A stretch of 64,000 nt of DNA from the NCBI GenBank assembly GCA_002813285.1, contig PHTZ01000001.1, forward strand, positions 4,215,501-4,279,500, written 5' to 3'. Source of the DNA: Flavobacteriaceae bacterium MAR_2009_75 (lineage in GTDB: Bacteria > Bacteroidota > Bacteroidia > Flavobacteriales > Flavobacteriaceae). Positions 53,613 to 62,258 of this stretch are shown piece after piece (the stretch's first letter is position 1; the number at the start of each line of letters is the position of its first letter). Under the pieces are notes generated by a model that had not been told where the DNA came from, searched no databases, and saw only the letters and a program-made list of their open reading frames with translations. The position numbers and the translations under genes were made by a program.

Positions 53613-54551
53613 TTATTTGTTTAACGGACTCACTATATTAACGTCTTGAAAAGCAATAGCTCCTCTTACGATACCCAAAATAACGTCTCTTAAAGCTTCT
53701 GTTATTTGAATCTTCAGTTCACTTTTATGATAGATAAGACTTACTTCTCGAGCTGGTGATGGACTTTCGAAAAATTTAAGTTTTTTCTTTTTTGTTTCAT
53801 CAAGTTCTAGAGTGTTCAAATAGGGTAACAATGTCATACCCAAATCTTCGTCAGCTAGATTGATCAAAGTTTCAAAACTTCCACTCTGTAGACTAAAATG
53901 CTCATCTTCAAAATTACGTGAAGCCTTGCAAAGATTGATAACACCATCACGAAAGCAGTGACCGTCTTGAAGAAGCAGCACATCAGTAATACTCAAATCT
54001 TCTGGCTTTAGCTTTTCTTGACTATCAAGCCTATGACTCTTGGGCACATATCCAACGAAGGGTTCGTAATAAAGCGGCCTTTCTTTAATGTATTCGATTT
54101 CTAAGGGGGTGGCGGCAATACCGGCATCAAGGTGACCATCTTGAAGGTTTCTAATCAGGTGTTCTGTGCTTTGCTCCTTTATAATAAGATTGACCTTGGG
54201 GTAACGTTTTATAAAAGTCTTTAGAAACATGGGTAGCAGTGTGGGCATCACGGTGGGTATAATTCCCAGTACATAATCTCCGCCAATAAAACCTTTCTCT
54301 TGATCTACTATATCTTGAATACGATTGGCCTCATTGACTATATTCTTTGCCTGTTCGACTATTTTCTTACCGACTTCAGTTATGGTAATCGGCTTTTTAC
54401 TGCGGTCAAAAATTAAAATATCGAGCTCGTCTTCCAATTTTTGAACTTGCATGCTCAAAGTAGGTTGGGTCACAAAGCTTTTTTGTGCGGCCAAGGTAAA
54501 ATTTTGATGTTCTGCGACCGCCAAAACATATTGTAATTGCGTTATTGTCAT
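53613..54551 (-). CDS. oxyR: OxyR, LysR-family peroxide sensor
   Basis: Transcription factor of 312 residues that activates peroxide-defence genes after disulfide formation. N-terminal helix-turn-helix: MTITQLQYVLAVAEHQNFTL and AAQKSFVTQPTLSMQVQKLE. The sensing Cys pair is visible in LLLQDGHCFRDGVINLCKAS, with the peroxidatic Cys in GHCFRD and the resolving Cys in INLCKAS, the spacing of E. coli Cys199/Cys208. It is divergent from dps with a shared 107-bp region carrying a 10-bp inverted repeat. Annotation as OxyR is strong because both Cys are kept. Confidence 0.94.
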   Translation of the reverse strand: MTITQLQYVLAVAEHQNFTLAAQKSFVTQPTLSMQVQKLEDELDILIFDRSKKPITITEVGKKIVEQAKNIVNEANRIQDIVDQEKGFIGGDYVLGIIPTVMPTLLPMFLKTFIKRYPKVNLIIKEQSTEHLIRNLQDGHLDAGIAATPLEIEYIKERPLYYEPFVGYVPKSHRLDSQEKLKPEDLSITDVLLLQDGHCFRDGVINLCKASRNFEDEHFSLQSGSFETLINLADEDLGMTLLPYLNTLELDETKKKKLKFFESPSPAREVSLIYHKSELKIQITEALRDVILGIVRGAIAFQDVNIVSPLNK

Positions 54552-54563
54552 CTCAAATAAATT

Positions 54564-54637
54564 AAAACGATAAAATTATAAAAACTATCAATAAACCTTA
54601 TCGTTTTTTGAAATAATATTTTATAATTTTATAGTTC
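54564..54637. promoter_or_regulatory. oxyR-dps intergenic operator and promoter
   Basis: An inverted repeat AAAACGATAA (54564-54573) and TTATCGTTTT (54598-54607), separated by 24 bp, with CTATC in the middle (54585-54589), is a good candidate OxyR site. For dps, TTTG at 54607-54610 and TATAGTTC at 54630-54637 are 19 bp apart, a reasonable Bacteroidota promoter whose -33 overlaps the operator, which suits activation. Confidence 0.55.
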
Positions 54638-54658
54638 AAAACTTAAAACAGAACATTT

Positions 54659-55138
54659 ATGAAACTAAATAGCATAGGGTTAAGTGAAAAAGATTCTAAA
54701 TCTTTAAGCGAAGATTTAAACCAGCTTTTAGCCAATTTTCAACGGTATTACCAAAATTTAAGAGGTATTCACTGGAATATCAAGGGAAAGCGATTTTTTG
54801 ACCTTCACCCCAAGTTTGAAGAACTTTACGACGACGCCAACTTGAAAGTAGATGAAGTGGCAGAACGTATACTTACTTTGGGCGGAGTGCCACTACATAC
54901 TTTCGAAGACTATATTGAAACCTCAAAAGTGCCTGTAGGTAAAAATGTATCTAAAGATGAGGATGCAATTCGTTTGATAGTTGATTCATTGACCGAGTTG
55001 TTGATAATCGAAAGACGTATTTTAGATGCTTCCGATAAATCGGGTGATGAAGGTACTAATGCCATGATGAGCGATTTTATTACCGAACAAGAGAAAACTG
55101 TTTGGATGATGAAAGCCTGGTTGGCCGAAGAAATTTAA
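54659..55138 (+). CDS. dps: Dps, DNA-binding ferritin-like protein
   Basis: Mini-ferritin of 159 residues that stores iron and removes peroxide in a dodecamer. The ferroxidase residues stand in GIHWNIKGKRFFDLHPKFEE and LYDDANLKVDEVAERILTLG (the HW...H and D...DE sets), and the length is typical. The N-terminus (KLNSIGLSEKDSKSLSEDLN) lacks the Lys-rich tail used for DNA binding in E. coli Dps. Divergent from oxyR and ended by a strong terminator; OxyR control is likely. Confidence 0.96.
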   Translation: MKLNSIGLSEKDSKSLSEDLNQLLANFQRYYQNLRGIHWNIKGKRFFDLHPKFEELYDDANLKVDEVAERILTLGGVPLHTFEDYIETSKVPVGKNVSKDEDAIRLIVDSLTELLIIERRILDASDKSGDEGTNAMMSDFITEQEKTVWMMKAWLAEEI

Positions 55139-55157
55139 AATTTAAGTTTAGAAAATG

Positions 55158-55184
55158 AAAGCCCCGCCAATCTGGCGGGGCTTT
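55158..55184. terminator. Bidirectional terminator after dps
   Basis: A 12-bp stem AAAGCCCCGCCA (55158-55169) with TGGCGGGGCTTT (55173-55184), loop ATC. It stands between dps and the convergent DUF2141 gene. Confidence 0.88.
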
Positions 55185-55191
55185 CTCGTTT

Positions 55192-55611
55192 TTAAAATCT
55201 TATATTAAATTCTTGGTCTTCGCCGGTCATCTCAAATTTTGAATCGGCAAACACTGGCGGCCCATAAAGATTGATATCCCCTGTCTGCCCATAGCTCTCT
55301 GTAGGCATGCCCGAAGCATCAAAATCCATTTGCTTATTATCATTACGATCGTGAATAACTAAAATCGCATAAGTGCCGGGGTCTACATTCTCAAATTCTA
55401 AAGTTACAGTCCCTTCTTCAGCAGTAGCTTCCGTTGAAGCAACTCCAGGTGTCTTTAGAAAGGTGTCTTCGGTATGCAATGAAGCCAAAATCGTACCCTC
55501 TCCTGACGATACGTTTTCAATGGTTATCTTTAAAGTTGCGGTTTTATCCTCTTGGGCATTGATTACATTCAAAGTAAAGAGAAATGCCAAAATAAATAGA
55601 TGTGTTTTCAT
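55192..55611 (-). CDS. DUF2141 exported protein
   Basis: 139 residues with signal peptide LFILAFLFTLNVINAQ. The mature part ATLKITIENVSSGEGTILAS, LEFENVDPGTYAILVIHDRN and NKQMDFDASGMPTESYG (the DxNxNxxxD-like acidic loop and the PxEGYG-type motif) is the DUF2141 beta-sandwich, common in Bacteroidota. Function unknown; it may be carbohydrate- or calcium-binding. Convergent with dps and divergent from the moxR cluster. Confidence 0.9.
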   Translation of the reverse strand: MKTHLFILAFLFTLNVINAQEDKTATLKITIENVSSGEGTILASLHTEDTFLKTPGVASTEATAEEGTVTLEFENVDPGTYAILVIHDRNDNKQMDFDASGMPTESYGQTGDINLYGPPVFADSKFEMTGEDQEFNIRF

Positions 55612-55773
55612 TCTTGATGTTTTAAGGTTATGAAGTAAAACTAATTTAGAATGAAGAAGTTACCCAATTGATGATACCCAATTGTATAAAAAAGGGGGCG
55701 AACTGTAGTTTTAAACATAAAATCAATATTTGTCTTTAATAATTAACTTTACCATACACTGTATTCTACTTCT

Positions 55774-56667
55774 ATGAAAAATTTTGAGCTTGGTCAAATA
55801 GAAAATATGTTAGAAAAACAGGGCTATATAGGTAGTGGCTCTATAGCGATGTCCATTTTTTTGGTCATGCAGCTTGAAAAACCTCTGTTGATCGAGGGGC
55901 CGGCCGGTGTCGGAAAAACGGAGATTGCCAAGGTTATGGCAAAAGCCTTGGAAACCAATTTGATCAGACTTCAATGTTATGAAGGGCTTGATAGTACTCA
56001 TGCGCTGTACGAATGGAACTACCAGCACCAATTGCTTTTTCTTAAAATGCAAGAGTCTAGGGGGGAGGACGTGAAAAAATTAGAGGAAACTATTTTCTCA
56101 GATCGGTTTCTGTTAAAAAGACCTGTGCTTCAGGCCATTTCTCAAGAAAAGAGACCAGTCTTGTTAATCGATGAAATAGATCGGGCAGATGAAGAGTTTG
56201 AGAGTTTCTTACTCGAGGTTTTATCTGATTGGCAAGTAACTATTCCAGAGGTGGGAACGATAAAGGCGAGCCAAAAGCCACAGATAATACTTACTGGAAA
56301 TCGAACTAGAGAGTTATCTGAAGCACTTCGTAGACGTTGTCTTTATCTATGGATAGATTATCCTGATTTTGAAAAAGAGTTAGCCATCGTAAAAACGAAG
56401 GTACCCGAAATAGATGCTAATTTGGGAGAGCATATTTGCAGGTTTATGACCGAATTACGTCAATTGAAACTAGAAAAAACCCCAGGAATATCTGAAACAA
56501 TTGACTGGGCAAGGGCCTTGGCAACTATGCACTTGACCCACTTAGATAAAAAAGTGGTAGAAGATACCCTTGGGGTGGTGCTTAAAGATTGGCAAGATAT
56601 GCGACATACCCAAGATGCACTTTCAGAACTTTTAGAGAAAACCGGAGTAACCTCTCGCATTGGTTAA
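55774..56667 (+). CDS. MoxR/CoxD-type AAA+ ATPase
   Basis: 297-residue AAA+ chaperone. Walker A GPAGVGKTEIAKVMAKAL (about residues 38-55), Walker B VLLIDEIDRADEEFESFLLE, sensor ILTGNRTRELSEALRRRC (with Arg finger). The length and order match CoxD, the MoxR-type ATPase that inserts sulfur and copper into the active site of carbon monoxide dehydrogenase and helps maturation of related molybdenum hydroxylases. The VWA partner follows after 13 bp and coxG-S-L-M are downstream. Here it probably serves maturation of the hydroxylase. It starts a rightward unit. Confidence 0.9.
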   Translation: MKNFELGQIENMLEKQGYIGSGSIAMSIFLVMQLEKPLLIEGPAGVGKTEIAKVMAKALETNLIRLQCYEGLDSTHALYEWNYQHQLLFLKMQESRGEDVKKLEETIFSDRFLLKRPVLQAISQEKRPVLLIDEIDRADEEFESFLLEVLSDWQVTIPEVGTIKASQKPQIILTGNRTRELSEALRRRCLYLWIDYPDFEKELAIVKTKVPEIDANLGEHICRFMTELRQLKLEKTPGISETIDWARALATMHLTHLDKKVVEDTLGVVLKDWQDMRHTQDALSELLEKTGVTSRIG

Positions 56668-56680
56668 AACTTACTAGAAA

Positions 56681-57853
56681 ATGGACTCTCCATTGATACG
56701 ACATCAAACTGAGATATCAGCTCACGTGGTCTTGCTTTGCCGTTATTTGAGAAATAAAGGCTACACCGTAAGCGCGAGCGAAGAGGCTGAAGCATTACAG
56801 GCTATTGACAAGCTTCCTATTGACAGAGAGCGCAATTTTATACTGTCGCTCAAGGCGATTTTGGCCAAAAACAGGTATCAATATTTGAATTTCATTGAAC
56901 ATTATGAAGAGTTTAGGTTTCACCTAGCCCAGGCCGCCGATTCTAAAATAAAAAATGAGCCCCAAAAAGAGAAAAAGAAATCAAAGGCAGAAGAAGAACA
57001 GGCACGGTTCGATGCCTTGAAAAGTTGGCTAAATCTGACTCCATCCGTAGAAGAAAAAAATATTGCCGCTTTTAGCGATATAGAGGTGCTGGGTAAAAAA
57101 CATTTTTCAAATCTAAGTGAAGATGAGATTAAATTGATGATGCGCCTACTTCAAAAGTTGGCTAAAAAAGTAGCTCATCGAAAAAGTCGCCTGCGTAAAG
57201 TTTCGAAAAGTGCTCGTAAAATCGACTTAAAACATACCATTCGTAATAGTATGCGTAATGGGGGTAATGTACAAAAATTGATTTATAGTAAACCAAAAAA
57301 TAAGAAGCTTAAACTGATTCTACTCTGCGATGTAAGTAAATCAATGGACCTTTACAGTAGGTTTTTTGTGCATTTGATTTATGCCTTTCAAAATGCCTAT
57401 GATAAAATAGAGACCTTTGTTTTTAGTACTGCCTTACACAGGGTGAGTTCAATTTTGGACAATAATGATTTCGCAAAAGCATTTGATATTGTTTCCGATA
57501 GAGTGCCCGATTGGTCTGGTGGAACCAGTATTGGTAGCTCTTTACAAGATTTTGTGAACGATTATGGCTATGGTATGCTCGATAAAAAAACCATAGTGTT
57601 TATTCTGAGTGATGGATGGGATACGGGCGAACCTGAAATTATTCAAACTGCTATGAAATCTATTTACAAAAAGTCTAGAAAAGTTATTTGGCTTAATCCC
57701 TTAGCGGGCAGTCCCGACTTTTCTCCGGAGGCCATAGGTATGAAGGCCGCCTTACCTTATATCGATGCTTTAGTTTCCGCACATAATCTAGAAAGTTTAA
57801 AATTCGTATTGAACCATCTAAGATATCGTAGAAACCTGACAAAAACTACGTAA
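56681..57853 (+). CDS. CoxE-like VWA-domain protein
   Basis: 390 residues. N-terminal half mostly helical, with a Lys/Glu-rich stretch (NEPQKEKKKSKAEEEQARFD, about 95-112). The VWA domain carries a MIDAS: LLCDVSKSMDLYSRF (DxSxS), the Thr in WSGGTSIGSSL and the Asp in FILSDGWDTGEPE. This is the CoxE partner of MoxR/CoxD-type ATPases, which together assemble the active site. No signal peptide, so cytoplasmic. It starts 13 bp after moxR; coxG is 124 bp downstream and may have a separate promoter. Confidence 0.9.
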   Translation: MDSPLIRHQTEISAHVVLLCRYLRNKGYTVSASEEAEALQAIDKLPIDRERNFILSLKAILAKNRYQYLNFIEHYEEFRFHLAQAADSKIKNEPQKEKKKSKAEEEQARFDALKSWLNLTPSVEEKNIAAFSDIEVLGKKHFSNLSEDEIKLMMRLLQKLAKKVAHRKSRLRKVSKSARKIDLKHTIRNSMRNGGNVQKLIYSKPKNKKLKLILLCDVSKSMDLYSRFFVHLIYAFQNAYDKIETFVFSTALHRVSSILDNNDFAKAFDIVSDRVPDWSGGTSIGSSLQDFVNDYGYGMLDKKTIVFILSDGWDTGEPEIIQTAMKSIYKKSRKVIWLNPLAGSPDFSPEAIGMKAALPYIDALVSAHNLESLKFVLNHLRYRRNLTKTT

Positions 57854-57977
57854 TCGCTCCGTATTTTAATTATATGTTATCAGTGTGTAATTTTTAATGA
57901 GGATATGTTAAAATAATTCCTAAAAAATTCACGATTTCAAACTTGATTTTTTATATTCATAGACTCAAGAAGGATAT

Positions 57978-58427
57978 ATGAAAATCAACGGAAATTATAC
58001 ACTTAATGTTACGCCTAAAAATTTTTGGCAAATGGTCATGGATCCTGAAGTTCTTGAAAAAGTGACTCCAGGTATTAAAGAATTAAAAGAACAGTCTCCC
58101 GATAATTACGAAGCAATTTCAGAGGTGAAAGTGGGCCCTGTCAGGGGTAATTTCAAAGGCAACCTTTCCATAAAGGATAAGGTTGAAGAAGAGCGTTGCA
58201 CCTTAGTGGTAGATCAGAAGAGCAAGATGGGCAATGTGGTGGCAGAAATTGTTATGACCCTAGCCCCCACAGGCGATTCACAGACCGAAGTAAAGTATAC
58301 CGGTGAAGCTAAAATGTCAGGTACTTTGGCGAGCATGGGGCAGCGGATTATGAGCGGCGTGGTTAGCACCCTATCAAAACAGTTCTTTAAATCTATGGAA
58401 GCTGAAATTGCTGAGCGACAAGCATAA
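57978..58427 (+). CDS. CoxG-like SRPBCC protein
   Basis: 149-residue SRPBCC (START-like) protein of the CoxG family: INGNYTLNVTPKNFWQMVMD, PEVLEKVTPGIKELKEQSPD, EVKVGPVRGNFKGNLSIKDK and GEAKMSGTLASMGQRIMSGV match the family pattern, which includes KVGPV and the C-terminal helix. In Oligotropha CoxG takes part in anchoring the dehydrogenase to the membrane; here this is only by analogy. It leads the coxG-S-L-M run with 22 bp to coxS. Confidence 0.88.
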   Translation: MKINGNYTLNVTPKNFWQMVMDPEVLEKVTPGIKELKEQSPDNYEAISEVKVGPVRGNFKGNLSIKDKVEEERCTLVVDQKSKMGNVVAEIVMTLAPTGDSQTEVKYTGEAKMSGTLASMGQRIMSGVVSTLSKQFFKSMEAEIAERQA

Positions 58428-58449
58428 ATTATAACCTAAATACACTATT

Positions 58450-58915
58450 ATGAATGTAACCATTACGGTCAATGGGAAGGCGCACACCCATGACATAGAG
58501 CCGCGTACGAGCCTTGTTCAATATTTGCGGGAAACTTTAGATTTAACCGGTACTCATATAGGTTGTGATACCAGCGGATGTGGTGCTTGTACCGTAACCT
58601 TGAACGGTGAGGCCATAAAATCGTGTACCATGCTTGCCGTGCAGGCAGATGGCAGTGAAGTTACCACAATTGAAGGTATGGCCCAAAATGGAGAAATGCA
58701 TCCTATTCAAGCAGCTTTTAAAGAAAAACATGGCCTTCAATGTGGTTTTTGTACCCCGGGCATGGTAATGGTCGCTGCTGATATTTTAAAAAAACTATCC
58801 AAAACCATCTGAAGATGATATTAGACACGGTCTCAAAGGTAATTTCTGCAGATGTACCGGGTATCACAATATCGTAAAATCCATTCAGCTTGCCGCTGAA
58901 ACCATAAACGAATAG
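58450..58915 (+). pseudogene. CoxS-type [2Fe-2S] subunit with a +1 frameshift near its end
   Basis: Small subunit of a molybdenum hydroxylase. The plant-type [2Fe-2S] cluster Cys are in [19 protein letters not shown] and ESCTML-like KSCTML; the second cluster begins [14 protein letters not shown]. The frame as read ends ILKKLSKTI at 58812. Removing one base from AAAAAAAC (58788-58795) restores [19 protein letters not shown] (or KKYPKP) and then [15 protein letters not shown] with the other cluster Cys, up to the TAG at 58915. The repaired protein has 154 residues, the normal length. Without the repair the second [2Fe-2S] cluster would lack two ligands. A seven-A run is a classic error site, so the gene may be intact. 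The gap to coxL is 3 bp. Confidence 0.87.
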
Positions 58916-58918
58916 AAC

Positions 58919-61279
58919 ATGGGAAATTTTATAGGAAAAGCAGTTAAAAGACGTGAAGACGCAAGATTTCTAAAAGGAGCCGGTAAGTATACCGATGATA
59001 TTAAACTTCCTAAAATGACCCAGTCGGCATTTGTGCGAAGCCCGTATGCTCATGCAAAAGTTCTTAGTGTTGATATTTCCGAAGCGGAAAAAGCAGATGG
59101 CGTTGTAGCCATTTTTACAGGTAGTGATGGTTGTGGTGAATATGGTGTTCCGTGCGGATGGCAAGTCGATTTTAAGAATGGGGAAACTATGAGAGAGCCA
59201 AAACATCCGCTTTTGGTAAAAGATAAAATTAAACACGTAGGCGAGGCTGTTGCATTTGTAATTGCCGAAACATTGGAGCAAGCTCGTGATGCCGCCGAAT
59301 TGGTAGAGGTCGACTACGAAGAGTTACCGGCCGTGACCGATCCCCAAAAGGCTATGGATAAAGATGCGCCTTTGGTTCATGGTGAGTGGAAGGATAATGC
59401 GGCTTTTGATTGGTGTATTGGTAACGATAGGGCAGATGTAGAGGCGGCACTTGAAAAGGCCCATCATGTGACCGAAATGGAATATCGCAATCAGCGGTTG
59501 GCTCCGAACGCTATGGAACCCAGAAGCTATATAGCCGATTACGATGTAAATGCTGATAAGTACACTTTATATACAAGTACCCAGAATCCGCATTTGATTC
59601 GTCTGTTGATGTGTGCTTTCGTTTTGGGTATTCCCGAGCATAAAGTGCGTATCGTTTCGAAAGATGTAGGTGGTGGTTTCGGTAGTAAAATTTATCACTA
59701 TACTGAAGAAGCACTATTGACATGGGCTTCAAAACAAATTGGAAGACCAGTAAAATGGACAAGCGATCGCAGTGAGGCGTTTTTAACAGATGCCCATGGC
59801 CGTGATCATGTGGTGAAATCAAAAATGGGTTTTGATAAAGAGGGCAAAATTGTTGCCCATCTTACCGATGAATATTGTGCGATGGGGGCCTATCTTTCGA
59901 CTTTTGCCCCGGCGGTACCAACCTATTTACATGGCACTTTGTTTCAAGGGGTATATACTACGCCTTTGATTCACTTAAATGTAGTAGGCCCGTTCACACA
60001 CACCGTTCCCGTAGATGCCTATAGAGGGGCCGGAAGACCGGAAGCTACCTATCTGTTGGAGCGTATTATTTCAAAAGGAGCCCAAGAAATGGGTATGGAT
60101 GCGGCAGAAATTCGAATGAAAAACTTTATACCACCCTTTGATGGTGTTAAAGAGGAAGGGTATCAGACCCAAGTGGCGTTACAATATGATAGTGGCAATT
60201 ACCAACAGGCACTCAAAAAGGGATTGGAGAAATTGGGCTATGAGAATTTTAGAAAAGAACAGGAAGAAGCGCGTAAAAACGGAAAACTCTTGGGGGTGGG
60301 CCTATCTACCTACATTGAGGGTTGCGGTATAGCACCTTCAGCGGTCGTTGGTGCCTTGGGCGCTAGGGCCGGTCTCTACGAAGTTGGGCAAGTAAGGGTA
60401 CAGCCCACAGGTAAGGTATCTGTATTTACAGGGGCACATTCCCACGGTCAGGGCCATGAAACTGTTTTTGCGCAATTCGTAGCCGATAAGTTGGGTATAG
60501 ATATGGCCGATGTCGAAATCGAACATGGTGACACCGACCAAGTGGCCTTCGGAATGGGAACCTATGGTTCGAGAAGTTTGGCCGTTGGTGGTAGCGCTAT
60601 TATAAAAAGTATTGAAAAAATTCTTGATAAAGGTGCAAAAATCGCCGCCCATAAACTGGAGGCTGCTGAAGGAGATTTAGAATACGCCAGCGGAAAATGG
60701 ACCGTAAAGGGTACCGATAAATCAGTATCGTTCGGTGATGTCGCCTTAACGGCTTATGTGCCACACGACTATCCTGAAGGTTTAGAACCTGGCCTCGATT
60801 TCTCAAGTTTCTATGATCCGAGTAATTTCACGTATCCCTTTGGTACGCATATCGCAGTGGTCGAGGTAGATAAAGATACCGGTGCGGTCGACTTACAAAG
60901 ATTTATAGCCGTTGACGATGTGGGTAATATTATGAACCCAATGATAGTAGATGGACAGATTCACGGGGGTGTTGCCCAAGGGGTCGGACAAGCGTTACTG
61001 GAAGAGGTGGTATACGATGAGAGCGGTCAGATGATTACCGGTTCTTATATGGATTATGCCATGCCAAGGGCCGATGACCTACCGATGATTGAAACCGATA
61101 ATACGGTTACACCATGCCCACACAACCCCTTGGGAGTTAAGGGTGCTGGTGAAGCGGGGGCCATAGGGTCAACTCCGGCAGTGGTCAATGCTGTGGTAGA
61201 TGCATTGGCACATTTGGGAGTAACGGATATTCAAATGCCTTTAAAACCTCAAACGGTTTGGAAAGCGATGCAGAATTAA
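58919..61279 (+). CDS. CoxL-type large subunit of a form II molybdenum hydroxylase
   Basis: 786-residue molybdopterin catalytic subunit of the xanthine dehydrogenase/CODH family. Domain a/b hammerhead at the start (AVKRREDARFLKGAGKYTDD), then the molybdenum-binding parts: DVGGGFGSKIYHYTEEALLT, AYRGAGRPEATYLLERI (about residue 367) and VKGAGEAGAIGSTPAVVNAV with the catalytic Glu. The loop is AYRGAGR, the form II signature; true aerobic CO dehydrogenase (form I) has AYXCSFR with the Cys that binds copper. So the enzyme probably hydroxylates an aldehyde, purine or N-heterocycle, and should not be called a CO dehydrogenase without evidence. It is coupled to coxS and coxM. Confidence 0.93.
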   Translation: MGNFIGKAVKRREDARFLKGAGKYTDDIKLPKMTQSAFVRSPYAHAKVLSVDISEAEKADGVVAIFTGSDGCGEYGVPCGWQVDFKNGETMREPKHPLLVKDKIKHVGEAVAFVIAETLEQARDAAELVEVDYEELPAVTDPQKAMDKDAPLVHGEWKDNAAFDWCIGNDRADVEAALEKAHHVTEMEYRNQRLAPNAMEPRSYIADYDVNADKYTLYTSTQNPHLIRLLMCAFVLGIPEHKVRIVSKDVGGGFGSKIYHYTEEALLTWASKQIGRPVKWTSDRSEAFLTDAHGRDHVVKSKMGFDKEGKIVAHLTDEYCAMGAYLSTFAPAVPTYLHGTLFQGVYTTPLIHLNVVGPFTHTVPVDAYRGAGRPEATYLLERIISKGAQEMGMDAAEIRMKNFIPPFDGVKEEGYQTQVALQYDSGNYQQALKKGLEKLGYENFRKEQEEARKNGKLLGVGLSTYIEGCGIAPSAVVGALGARAGLYEVGQVRVQPTGKVSVFTGAHSHGQGHETVFAQFVADKLGIDMADVEIEHGDTDQVAFGMGTYGSRSLAVGGSAIIKSIEKILDKGAKIAAHKLEAAEGDLEYASGKWTVKGTDKSVSFGDVALTAYVPHDYPEGLEPGLDFSSFYDPSNFTYPFGTHIAVVEVDKDTGAVDLQRFIAVDDVGNIMNPMIVDGQIHGGVAQGVGQALLEEVVYDESGQMITGSYMDYAMPRADDLPMIETDNTVTPCPHNPLGVKGAGEAGAIGSTPAVVNAVVDALAHLGVTDIQMPLKPQTVWKAMQN

Positions 61280-61295
61280 TAAATACCTGAACAAG

Positions 61296-62096
61296 ATGAT
61301 ACCAGCAAAATTTGATTATATAAAAGCGTCTTCAGTAAGTGAGGCCGTCAATTTACTAGACAAGCACGGTTTTGATGCCAAAATTCTTTCAGGTGGGCAA
61401 AGTCTGCTGCCTGCAATGAAGTTAAGATTGAACAGGCCTGAGGTGGTTATTGATATTAATGGCATAGCCGGTATGAATACTATTGAAGAAACCGGTGATG
61501 GGGTTATTATAGGTGCCAACTGTACGCATACACAAATATTGAACTCTGAAGTGGTGTATAAGAACCTGAATATTTTACATCAGACCGTACAGACCCTTGG
61601 AGATGTTCAGGTAAGAAACCGAGGAACTATTGGCGGGAGTTTGGCGCACGCCGACCCTTCGGCAGATTACCCTGCCGTGGTTCTTGCCTGTGAAGCCAAT
61701 ATTGAAGTAGAAGGTAAAAACGGAAAACGAACGATTGCGGCAACAGATTTTTTTGAGGGCATTTTCACAACCGCCTTGGCCGATGATGAGATTATTATTG
61801 CAGTCCATTTTCCGAAAGTTGCACATGGCAATTATCAAAAATTTTATCAATCAGCCTCTAGGTTCGCTATTGTAGGGGTTGCCGTTGTTCATGATGGTAA
61901 TGCCGTTAGAGTAGGTATTACCGGAGTTTCAGATACCCCGTATAGGGCTACCGAAGTAGAAAAGGTCTATAGCGGTAATGGTGATGCTGCCGAACACGCT
62001 GTCGATGGGGTAGAGGTAATGAGTGACCATTTCGCCGATACTGAATACCGTTCTCATCTGGCAAAAGTCATGGTGAAAAGAGCGTTGGAAGCTTAG
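61296..62096 (+). CDS. CoxM-type FAD subunit
   Basis: 266-residue FAD-binding medium subunit. Characteristic FAD motifs are LSGGQSLLPAMKLRLNRPEV, GDGVIIGANCTHTQIL, and the second RNRGTIGGSLAHADPSADYP. It starts 16 bp after coxL. It passes electrons from the [2Fe-2S] clusters of the small subunit to an acceptor. A terminator follows after 22 bp, so it ends the operon. Confidence 0.93.
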   Translation: MIPAKFDYIKASSVSEAVNLLDKHGFDAKILSGGQSLLPAMKLRLNRPEVVIDINGIAGMNTIEETGDGVIIGANCTHTQILNSEVVYKNLNILHQTVQTLGDVQVRNRGTIGGSLAHADPSADYPAVVLACEANIEVEGKNGKRTIAATDFFEGIFTTALADDEIIIAVHFPKVAHGNYQKFYQSASRFAIVGVAVVHDGNAVRVGITGVSDTPYRATEVEKVYSGNGDAAEHAVDGVEVMSDHFADTEYRSHLAKVMVKRALEA

Positions 62097-62118
62097 TAGT
62101 TGACATTTTATTATTTAT

Positions 62119-62146
62119 AACCCCAACTTCATAGGTTGGGGTTTTT
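62119..62146 (+). terminator. Rho-independent terminator after coxM
   Basis: Stem AACCCCAAC (62119-62127) with GTTGGGGTT (62135-62143), loop TTCATAG, followed by more T. Confidence 0.85.
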
Positions 62147-62231
62147 GTATTTATCCTCATTAATTAAAAATTTCGAGTATAACGGTGCAAAAATCATTCT
62201 GATTGCACTAAATCCTCATCAAGGTTATTTC

Positions 62232-62239
62232 TAGTTTTG
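62232..62239 (+). promoter_or_regulatory. Candidate -7 element of the alcohol dehydrogenase gene
   Basis: TAGTTTTG is an exact TAnnTTTG match 19 bp before the ATG at 62259, which would give a very short leader. No good -33 is seen. Confidence 0.4.
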
Positions 62240-62258
62240 CGGCAAATTAAATTTGAAT

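Noticed and set aside
58450-62096. Naming the cluster as an aerobic CO dehydrogenase
   Set aside because: The large subunit loop is AYRGAGR (form II), lacking the copper-binding Cys of true CO dehydrogenase.
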